NCBI GenBank assembly: GCA_033398695.1
Contig: CM065814.1
Span: 19,960,358-20,024,357, forward strand
Reading direction: 5' to 3'
Source: Orobanche coerulescens
Lineage: Eukaryota; Streptophyta; Magnoliopsida; Lamiales; Orobanchaceae
Length of the DNA stretch: 64,000 bases
Part shown: positions 56,474 through 64,000 of the stretch, one piece after another
Layout of the letters: each line of letters opens with the position of its first letter
How positions within the stretch are numbered: the stretch's first letter is position 1
Notes under the pieces: model-generated
Databases searched by the model: none
What the model saw: the letters and a program-made list of their open reading frames with translations, nothing else
What the model was told of the DNA's origin: nothing
Position numbers and translations under genes: made by a program

Positions 56474-57488
56474 CTAGTCAAAGTCGGCAACATCCATATG
56501 TTGGTCTTTGTCCGCAATGGTGAGAGGAGGGATCTCAGTAGGGATCTCAGTATGGTTCACCTCCGTATTCTCGTTATCTTCCTCCATGTAATTTGACTCT
56601 TGAGTCAAGTACTGTAGTAAGCTTGGATGTTCTTTGGCGCCTTGCAATTGCGGTAAGTATGCTTCTTTGATCCGCAAGTATAGCAATTCCGGCCTTCCTT
56701 TGGAGTGGTTCCATTCCCGGCGGCAGGAGGCGGTCCACGTGGTTGGGTTCCACTAGGTCCCGTGGCCGAGCCACCTTGCCTCTTCCACATATTGGAACGA
56801 CGACCTCGTCTTTTCCCTCGCTTGCTCGAGTCATGCACCCGTGGTGCTTGCAAAAACTGAGTAGCGTTGCCTTTTCTATTTTGTCGTGGTGCCTTCCTGT
56901 GGGTAGCCTGATTCACTTCCGGAATCGGCTTCGTACCAGCTGGGCGCGCATTGCTATTGAGATTAATCTCATGGTGCCTTTCTTTTTTCGCGAGCGCAGC
57001 TGATGAGCAATCACACTTGCTCCCACGGGAAACGTGTTAAGAGTCTTCTCGATCAAATCTTGATCAGACTTCTTGACACCACAAAAACCAAGATTAGCGC
57101 GAAGATCGAGGATGGCTTGGTTATAGGCCTCCACATTCGCATAATCCAAAAATCGGATTTGCTCCCATTGAAGTTGCAATTCGGGAAAGCACTGATCATG
57201 CACATTATTAAATCGTTGTTCGAGTGTATCCCATAGTTCTTTGGGGGTTTGCAAATTCATGTAACACTTTTTCAACAACGGATGTATATGTCTACGCAAG
57301 TACATCAGTGCATTAGCCTTGGTTTCCTCGCTCGGTTCTTGAGCGGTAGGCTCGTTAGAGGGAAAGATGGTGGTGGTAAATCTCTTACCGACGAACGCCA
57401 AATGAACGTGTGAGACCCACCTATGGTACTCCTTACCAGCATGGTCAAGGATGTCGAACTCCGGATGAACATTGGAACTTTGTGCCAT
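56474..57488 (-). pseudogene. Copia-F gag
   Basis: ATG 57488-57486 starts MAQSSNVHPEFDILDHAGK; NALMYLRRHIHPLLKK and TPKELWDTLEQRFNN are UBN2-type capsid. A shift near 56915 leads to an Arg/Gly-rich part and the knuckle CYTCGSKKHTYRNC. After another shift comes the acidic tail, with PPLTIADKDQHMDVADFD before the stop at 56474. The ATG is preceded by TCTTGTAG, almost the same octamer that precedes the pol ATG. Confidence 0.85.
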
Positions 57489-58254
57489 CTACAAGATATA
57501 AACAAGAGGAAGTTAGTCTTGTTGGATTTTCAGTGACAATGTAAACGTTCACAATCGATGCTTTTAAAAGCGTGTAACATAACCGTTACTCGATGTACTT
57601 CCCTTAATTGTTGTTTAGTAAAATCGACAAAAAAACGGCGATATCAGATCGCACCCAGATACGTGGTGTATGCAACAACCACAAGTATCGACTTTCAACA
57701 ATTCCGTGACTCCCCTTGGACCGTCACACAATTTTCTTCGACACGCAGAGATACCGACTTCTCTCGCGGTCTCATCTACCGCAAAGTAGCGTGGGAGATA
57801 AAGAACCCAATAACCCATGTCCCGAAAAGAAAAATTCCCCAAAGGAGAGAATTGAATAGGGACAAGTCAGATAATTATCTCGATTATAAAATTAGGCACG
57901 TGATGAATTTGTGGTGTGCTTCGATCTACCGGTTGGTACTCGATGCGACGACGTGAAACCGGAAGCGCAATTTTTGCGGCTTCCGAAGATAAGTTGATGT
58001 TCGGGTTTTTGGTCCGAGGTTCAGAACTGGGTCGGACTTGGCTGGGCTGGAGCTGGCCGACGGCGGTGGTTGGCGGCGGTCCGGCGGTGATGTTCCGGCT
58101 GGACTGGATCGGCGGCGGCTTCCATTGACTGGATCGCGGCAACGTTCGGCAAATGATGCAGTCTTTGGGTGGCGTGGCCAGTCTTTGGCGCGCGCGATGG
58201 CGGCGGCTGTTGGCGATTTTCTCTTTTTTTTTGATCGAGCTACGTGCGATAACG
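57489..58254 (-). other. Copia-F 5' leader
   Basis: This is leader between the 5' LTR and gag. It is GC-rich near the LTR (about 58020-58210). The open frames on both strands there (for example 57926-58279 minus) are Pro/Ser/Arg-rich and match no family. A polypyrimidine run of T lies at 58223-58232 on the + strand. Confidence 0.6.
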
Positions 58255-58482
58255 TGTTTCGAGGAGAAAGTAAAGACAATGAATCAATTGTATTGATAAC
58301 AATGAATAGAGAACTTTTATATAAGCATTCTGATAGAGTCTTCCATACATAGGATTCCTAGTTAAGGTAAGACATCTAACAGGATCCTACTACCTCTGGA
58401 AGAGTCTAGAACCTTCCATAACTCTATCCCCCTACAACTAGTATTAGGTAAGACACCAATAAGGGAAGAATTTCCCGGAACA
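58255..58482 (-). repeat. Copia-F right LTR (5' LTR, 228 bp)
   Basis: TGTTTCGAGGAG to TTCCCGGAACA, closely similar to the left LTR with a few substitutions and small gaps. The TATA-like CTTTTATATAAGC phrase is at about 58314-58326 (CTTTATATAGGC in the left LTR). Confidence 0.9.
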
Positions 58483-58669
58483 CAATCAACTTTTTCTTTT
58501 CCTTTTTTGTTGAAATTGAAATATAGTATGATTTATACATTCTCCGGCAAGTTTGGATATGACAGATTTATCGTTATGAGAATTTGATATATAAGGATCT
58601 CCTTTTATATGGTTTTAAATGAAGATTATGTTATATTGCAACGCCGATTCTTAAATGACGGGGATCATT

Positions 58670-60097
58670 GTGATGGAAAATGTTGCCTATGGTAATTTTG
58701 CACTCAGATGCTGCATTTTACATTATTATTGTAGAAAGTGCTCTAATAGAGTCATCTACTCACCAGATAGACCTGGCAAACGGGCGGGCCCGGCCCAAAC
58801 GGGCCGGGCATAAAACGGGCGGGCCTTTTTTGGGCCGGGCCAAAAAGGCCCGTTTTTTACTGGGCCAGAATTATTAGGTCCGTGGCCCGTCGGCGGCTCA
58901 CGCCATGGCCTCAACTTTTTTTTTTTTTGAAATATTAATTCAAATAAATATACAAATATTTTTCGATCCTTAATTATTATATTATTCACTATATCTTATC
59001 ACAATCGGATAAATAAATATACAATTATTTTTATTTGATAATTACATTATTCTTCTACACTACCATAATCAAAAGACAAATATACAAATATTTTTATTTG
59101 ATCATCATATCATTTATCACTACTAATTTCTTATAAAATCATAAAATAATATTATTATTGATATGAGATACTACAAATGTCACAAAGTCCCAAAAGAAAT
59201 AAAATTACATCAATAATTAACATATAGATGTATTATAATCTAACAAACAAGGAAATTAAATTAAATATTATAATTACTCATAACTTAAATTACAAAAAAA
59301 AAAAAAAAAAAAGCGGGCGGGCACATGAGCCGGGCCTCTGGACAGGCCAATCTGGGCCGAAAAGACCCGATTTTTAGCTAATAATATGCATTAACGCCCG
59401 CAAAAGGCGGGTTGGCCCGGCCCGCGGGCCTGGGCCTATTTTGCCGGGTCTATCACCAGATTTGGAGGCTGATATAGGTTTTAGGTTCAGACTTTAAATT
59501 CATCGTGGATATATACAGATAGAAGTATGGGCATTAATCCTTATAAATAAATGTATATAATATATAACATATTTGCTACAACATCGGTAAAATCTGTAAA
59601 CGTTTCTTGCGATTTACGGGTTGTTTAGCCATTTTTGTGGAGACATATGTTAGATCTAGGTTAGCAGGGAGTAGAAGAAAAATTGTCAATCTGTGAAAAT
59701 ATTACAACAAATATGATCCCATTGGATTTTTCTGCATGATATTCTATTATTTTTGTAAGATCTTTCGGTGGTTTTCGAATCTTATATTCGAGTCGTGTGG
59801 CATTTTCACATCATTGTCCACTCAACAATATGTTCTGCGCTGCTATTGCACCATTTATCTCTCTGCAATTATTGAAAATATTTTTCTTATGTTCTTTGAT
59901 ACAATTTGCAGGCTGGACAAGTTAGAGGCATTTACAAGTTTTAACGGACCAAATTATTACGAGTTACCAAGAAATACATCATGTATGAAACTGAGTAAGA
60001 CTGTAGGAGGTTTAAATTTTTTTAGTTGTGCTTATAAAATTATTCAATGGTTGCCAATGAAACACTTGCGTGGTTACCGATAGTGTCACTGCAATGA
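58670..60097 (+). pseudogene. Dihydroorotase (PYR4-like) pseudogene, 3' exons
   Basis: Dihydroorotase makes dihydroorotate in pyrimidine synthesis and is a plastid/mitochondrial enzyme in plants. At 59912-60003, after the acceptor TTTGCAG, the + strand reads LDKLEAFTSFNGPNYYELPR, then NTSCMKLSKT; plant and bacterial enzymes have LEAFTSFNGPDFYGLPRN here. At about 60040-60097 a shifted frame reads ETLAWLPIVSLQ and stop, like the usual C-terminus (FAGETL.WLP). A weaker piece at 58670-58745 (VMEN, then DAAFY and VESA) may be the VMEHITT.DAV.FVES part, broken by a 16-base stretch (58692-58707). The exons between, with the metal-site region, are missing, and a hAT element lies in the gap. Confidence 0.6.
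58768..59452. mobile_element. hAT-type non-autonomous transposon (GC-rich ends)
   Basis: Ends TAGACCTGGCAAA and TTTTGCCGGGTCTA form the inverted repeat, with a perfect 8-bp target duplication TCACCAGA (58760-58767 and 59453-59460). Subterminal regions are full of GGGCGGGCC and GGCCCG repeats; the middle is AT-rich with a poly(A) run near 59294-59312. No transposase. Confidence 0.85.
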
Positions 60098-60694
60098 TAA
60101 TGTAAGTTAAATGAGTTGATTCATCCCAGTTACTAGAGTTAGATGGTAAAAGTGTCTAGGTGTGGCTCAGCTCCGGTTTTGTTCCATTGTGCACATTAAA
60201 ATCTTTAGTTTTGTTTTAATAATTGAAAAAGGAAACCTTTAGGATTGATGCGCGCTGGATATAAGGTTCCTCAAAAGCACTATCAAGTTGTTGGCAGCTG
60301 AATGCTGCAAATCTAGGGACATAAAATACAAAAAATTCTTTTCATGGTATTGTCTTGTGAAATCTGAAGAGCAGATTTCTTTCTTTACAAGTTCTAGCAT
60401 ATTTGATGAAGAATTCGCATTGTATCACTACCTTCTGAACTTTGTATCCCTGCCAACTTTAAGATATTTGCTACAACATCAGAATGTTATGCTGGCTATG
60501 TCAAAGGCTTATAATTTTATTCATTTGGTTGATGTGAGTTTATGACTGGAGACTATTCAAGCGTGTGGTTGGTTTGATATAGGTTCTGCTGGTGAGAAAT
60601 TTACATGTATGGTCTATGAGATGAGAAGGTCAATATATCCATATATTTTTGAATAAGAGTACGAATTTATGATTATATAATCCAGGTATAATAT
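60098..60694. other. Intergenic or relic DNA, nothing recognised
   Basis: An open frame at 60288-60545 (85 codons) has no motif I know and weak coding character. Some phrases repeat 59560-59600 (TTTGCTACAACATC), hinting at an old duplication. Confidence 0.35.
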
Positions 60695-60859
60695 TTAATG
60701 TGATGATGTAGATTTTTCCACAAGACGGTCATCATCGTGTGCTAGACCTGCAATACCAATAAGACGTTCTACATTACTTGCATCAGTGAAATCCTTGAGG
60801 TCTAGCAACCCTTCTTCAGGAACAACATCATTTCCTTCGGCTTCCGGTAAAATTGTGGC
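60695..60859 (-). pseudogene. Exon-like coding stretch, function unknown
   Basis: The minus strand is open for 54 codons: ATILPEAEGNDVVPEEGLL, then DLKDFTDASNVERLIGIAG, then LAHDDDRLVEKSTSSH and TAA. The balanced, acidic composition is unlike the random AT-rich frames around it. The upstream side reads AACTTAAG, a weak splice acceptor. I do not recognise the family. It may be the last exon of a gene or gene fragment on the minus strand, captured or decayed. Confidence 0.45.
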
Positions 60860-62724
60860 TTAAGTTTATATTACATATGTAGTGAACATTAAAAATAGAC
60901 TTGCGATGTGATAGAAAATTGTTTATGCTATCTCAGGTGCAACTTTGTTTAGGTAGAGTAGATGAACATTGGAGCTTTGTTTATACAATCATTCTGATCA
61001 CAAAAACTATTCAGTATGTGTCTCACTGTGCGTCTGGATTGAGTTCTGATTGTTCAGTACTACAATGTAACGCGGGGTGAGTTCTGTTTGTTTCATAGTT
61101 ATAGTGCCCAGAAAGGTATCTCAGTTGCACCTTTGATAGGACAATAATCATACAAAAACATTCCTCAGTCCCATTGCATTGTAGTCCTCCCAAAGAACCA
61201 CAAAAATGAGGTCTTTTGATATCTAAAGTAACTGCATTTCTTTGGTTTCTGCTCATGAAACATGCCTAATTTTATTGTATTGATTTTGTGACAACTCAAT
61301 TTAGCATAATTTAGTTGTCAAGATATTTATCTTCTCCTCTGTCTTCACTTTTCTACCAGGGATGACATCTGAATAACAACTAATGCCATTGTGTAAAGTT
61401 ATAAGATAAATATTCAATTAATATAATGGTCAACTGTTATGTCTTTGAATTAGATTTGTGGCTAAAAAAGTTTGGGACTTGTGATATATATGGAATTCAA
61501 GAATTCACTATTCAGTTTTTGTATGGAGTAGTTCTGGATCAAGTATTCCAAGTAATGAATTTTTGGTATTTCTTTTATATCTCATGTATTTTTAAATTAT
61601 AGGTCAACCCTGATCCAGTTGCAGCACATATGCATATAATGTATAATTAAATCGAGTATGTGTAGGTTGAGCTCATTTATGTCCGACTCTGCTACACCAT
61701 TTGAGGAACTTCGGGCAGAATATTTGTTGGAACTATAGGTAGTTTAAGGTGATAGGAGTGGAGAGGATGGTATTTCAATGTTGCTTGAATTCCCGCACAT
61801 ATTTGATCATTAGTGTGGATTAAGCACATATTAAGATCGATGATTGCATTTTTATTTAGATGAGACTTCTGTAGGCTCATTTATTTATAGATATATTATC
61901 TTTAATCTCTTTGATCCAAAAAGGTTGAGATAAACAAACATCCAACAATGGTGAGCTTAAATAATGATATTTAGAACTGCTTAATAGTTCTACTTTTTAA
62001 GACATAATTATTAAGACAAATACCAATACTAAGATACTTCAATCTTAGGATAGTTGACACGGACCATTCCCAGCAGGCATACATAATAGTTGAGCTTGAA
62101 AGGTACCTATTTTTATCTTAATTTACTAATAGTTAATTATTATTACTTGCCTGATAGCTAATGATGAAACTTGATTCTGTTACCCTTCCCTGGGGTGAAT
62201 TCTTTCGTACTTGATATATATTACTTACAGTACAACATACTACTCTCTGTGGCATACTTATTTACTACACATCCTAAAAATATCAATTTAATATCTGATA
62301 CGTGGGTCATTGACTTACATGGTATTAAAATTATTCTTTCAAGGGCAGGAGCCATCACAGTAGCTTGCTTCCTATGTGTTGCCAACGCATTGCATAATGG
62401 TTTTGCTTGGGCATACCCTAACTAAAAAAATCATTCCCATGACTCAAAACGGAGCCGGCGGGTTACAATATGAGCTTGATAAATCCACTAGATCAAGGAA
62501 ATGAGCCTAACATAAATGAAAAGAGAACCAGTGATAAATAACAAATGGCATAGTAATAACAAGTAATGTGTGCTATTTGATATTATTGTCATTAAGTTAC
62601 TCAGTATAATACATAATGACTGAATCTTGGTAAGGTTTCATGTACCAGGTCTTTTATCAGTACATCACATCATTTATAGCTTATTAATGAACTTTATAAA
62701 ATGGATATAGGCATGTTCATGACA
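60860..62724. other. AT-rich intergenic DNA, nothing recognised
   Basis: Frames at 61023-61256, 61692-61880 and 62171-62425 lack family motifs. No repeat structure or RNA gene is visible to me. Confidence 0.4.
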
Positions 62725-62733
62725 TCTTGGGCT

Positions 62734-62878
62734 GGGGTAGGATCCTGCAGTCTGTGGCGTAGTCTTGTGCCTTTGCCGTTAGATCGGACACATACACACA
62801 CACACCCGTGCGGGTGTGTGTAATCTAACGGCCTACAGTGCACAGCACCATGCTGTGCACTGTAGAGGATCCTGCCCC
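62734..62878. mobile_element. 145-bp Mutator-like MITE, highly palindromic
   Basis: Ends GGGGTAGGATCCT and AGGATCCTGCCCC are inverted. The flanks TCTTGGGCT (62725-62733 and 62879-62887) form a perfect 9-bp target duplication, the Mutator signature. Inside are nested palindromes: CCGTTAGAT with ATCTAACGG around ACACACACCCGTGCGGGTGT, and ACAGTGCACAGC with GCTGTGCACTGT. Confidence 0.8.
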
Positions 62879-63173
62879 TCTTGGGCTAGCATAACAGGTG
62901 ATATATAGATGGTAGTTTTAGCAATAAAGTTATTGGCAGGACATGCTCTCATAATCTACATTATTGGATTAAACAAAGCTATGCTTAAAATAGTTAAATT
63001 GCTAGAATTTTAAAAATATCTTTTCTGACCTCAAGTTACCCTTTTTTAGTTTTGCAGTAGTGCCTGTATATATATGGGTTAACATATATATATTTTGGCA
63101 CTTCTGGTAGTGTTTACCTAAAAATTCTACCGTATTAGGGCTACTTATATTGATAGTATTTAGTCTATATGTA

Positions 63174-63705
63174 CACTACAAGAAATACACCCAAAAGCGA
63201 GGAAATTCTTTGTGACAACTTAATATTCGTCACATAAAGCAATTATAAGCGAGGGAGTATCAAGTGTCACAAATGATTTCATCAGTGACAAATGATTCGT
63301 CACATTAAAGTAAGCATTCGTGAGGTAATATCAAGTATCGCAAATGACTCTATCAGTGACCACCAATTCGTCGCATAAAGTCAGTATTAGCGACAAAATG
63401 TATTTTGTCAGAAATGACTTCATCAGTGACAACCAATTAGTCGCATAAAGTCAACATTAGCGAGGGATATATTATGTCACTAATGACTTCATTGGTGACA
63501 ACCGATTTGTCACATAAAGTTAATATTTAGTGAGGAACATAATATGTTACAAATGACATCATCAGTGGCGACGGATTTTGTTGCACAAAGTCGACATTAG
63601 CGAGGAATATATTGTGCCACAAATGATTTTGTCACATAAAATGAGCTCCGAGAAATTTAGGAATGTTGCATTTTATATATTAAGAGATAATCAAAATATT
63701 AATAA
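63174..63705 (+). mobile_element. CACTA (En/Spm) transposon, left end with subterminal repeats
   Basis: CACTACAAGAAA at 63174-63185 is the canonical plant CACTA terminus. About six copies of a 70-bp unit follow, with repeated ATCAGTGACAA, TTCGTCRCATAAAGT and ATTAGCGAGG phrases; the anchor ATCAGTGAC recurs at 63281, 63352, 63422, 63491 (diverged) and 63561. Such subterminal repeats bind the transposase. The other end is not in the window, so it is either truncated or continues to the right. Confidence 0.75.
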
Positions 63706-64000
63706 ATAGCGATGTTAAAAGGGCTGGTGGTCCTCGGGTTGGCTCGTTTAAATCAAAAAAAGAGGGTTAGGTCCTAATTATTTTGTTCTGTCTAAATTCG
63801 AGTTTTTTGGCCCAAACCGTTTAACCCATTAGCTAGGGCTAATATGTTACCCAAATTAGCTCGCTAGCCCGTTAACTATTAATTCAACTAAAATTATAAT
63901 ATTTTATATATATTTATTACCCTTCATAACAAAATAATGGAAGCACCAAGAACAATTCAAACATGTTGTATTGGCATGTCCCTGCACTGGATATACAAGA
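63706..64000. other. Right edge: possible internal CACTA or another hAT-like repeat
   Basis: GGGCTGGTGGTCC, TTTTTTGGCCC, TTAACCCATTAGCTAGGGCT and CTCGCTAGCCCGTTAAC phrases recall hAT subterminal repeats, but no terminus or target duplication can be fixed. No gene seen. Confidence 0.3.

Larger units (their letters stand above)
51550..58482 (-). mobile_element. Copia-F, nearly complete Ty1/Copia element
   Basis: This 6933-bp minus-strand element is bounded by short LTRs (231 and 228 bp) with ends TGTTTC and GGAACA, and by a perfect target duplication CAATC (51545-51549, 58483-58487). Gag, protease, integrase, RT and RNase H follow in Copia order. Gag and pol are separated by about 840 bp of AT-rich DNA. 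No clear primer-binding site was found next to the right LTR. It is not nested in another element here. Confidence 0.9.

Noticed and set aside
57926..58352. GC-rich open frames on both strands near Copia-F
   Set aside because: They overlap the LTR and leader, are rich in Pro, Ser, Arg and Gly and match no family.
60288..60545. 85-codon frame as a gene
   Set aside because: No motif, random-looking composition, no splice or promoter signals.
63204..63640. Regular 70-bp repeats resembling a CRISPR array
   Set aside because: The repeats follow a CACTA terminus, have no unique spacers of fixed length and lie in plant DNA. They are subterminal transposon repeats.

Overview
The window is plant nuclear DNA, most likely from an angiosperm with a large, repeat-rich genome. 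It holds plant-type Ty3 chromoviruses with chromodomains, a Tat/Retand-type Ty3 element with an extra antisense gene, Ty1/Copia elements primed by initiator Met-tRNA, a plant L1-type LINE, hAT, Mutator-like and CACTA transposons, and a remnant of a plant dihydroorotase gene. I see no intact host gene. Species cannot be read from the sequence.

Names used here. LINE-L: a + strand LINE split into pieces. Copia-X, Copia-C, Copia-F: Ty1/Copia elements. Chromo-A, -B, -D, -E: Ty3 elements of the Tekay/Del chromovirus type. Tat-G: a Tat/Retand Ty3 element.

Layout. Positions 1-50000 are one nested stack. The host of the stack is LINE-L, seen at 11220-12449, 36458-37035 and 47476-about 49785. Its reading frame picks up again across both gaps. 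Chromo-E ends at 11219 inside LINE ORF1. Chromo-D (LTR 5089-7767) sits in the gag of Chromo-E, and Copia-X (LTR 1791-3765) abuts the leader of Chromo-D. Chromo-A (12450-36457) sits in the LINE endonuclease. It contains Chromo-B (19703-28580, reverse strand, TSD GCCAC) in its integrase/chromodomain region. Its 3' LTR contains a 175-bp insertion (31125-31299) and Copia-C (31458-36239, TSD GTATA). Copia-C in turn carries a 629-bp hAT element (33194-33822, TSD ATCCCAAC), which holds a tRNA-like SINE-type stretch. Tat-G (37036-47475, TSD CATCT) is a second, independent insertion in the LINE. The deepest path is five levels: LINE, Chromo-A, Copia-C, hAT, SINE-like.

Right part. At 49895-50015 there is a 5S-rRNA-like sequence. 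Foldback and AT-rich DNA follow. Copia-F (51550-58482, reverse strand, TSD CAATC) is nearly complete. Next come a dihydroorotase pseudogene (58670-60097) disrupted by a second hAT element (58768-59452), an exon-like open stretch on the minus strand (60695-60859), a 145-bp palindromic Mutator-like MITE (62734-62878) and one end of a CACTA transposon (63174 onward).

Coding state. Nearly every polyprotein is broken by stops, frameshifts or lost catalytic residues, so these are relics. The most interesting regulatory signal is in the LTRs. Five LTR families (Chromo-A, -B, -D, -E and Copia-C) carry clusters of one palindromic 14-mer, TTARCGTRCGYTAA. Copies are typically spaced 21-25 bp apart and sit upstream of the TATA box wherever a TATA box can be seen.
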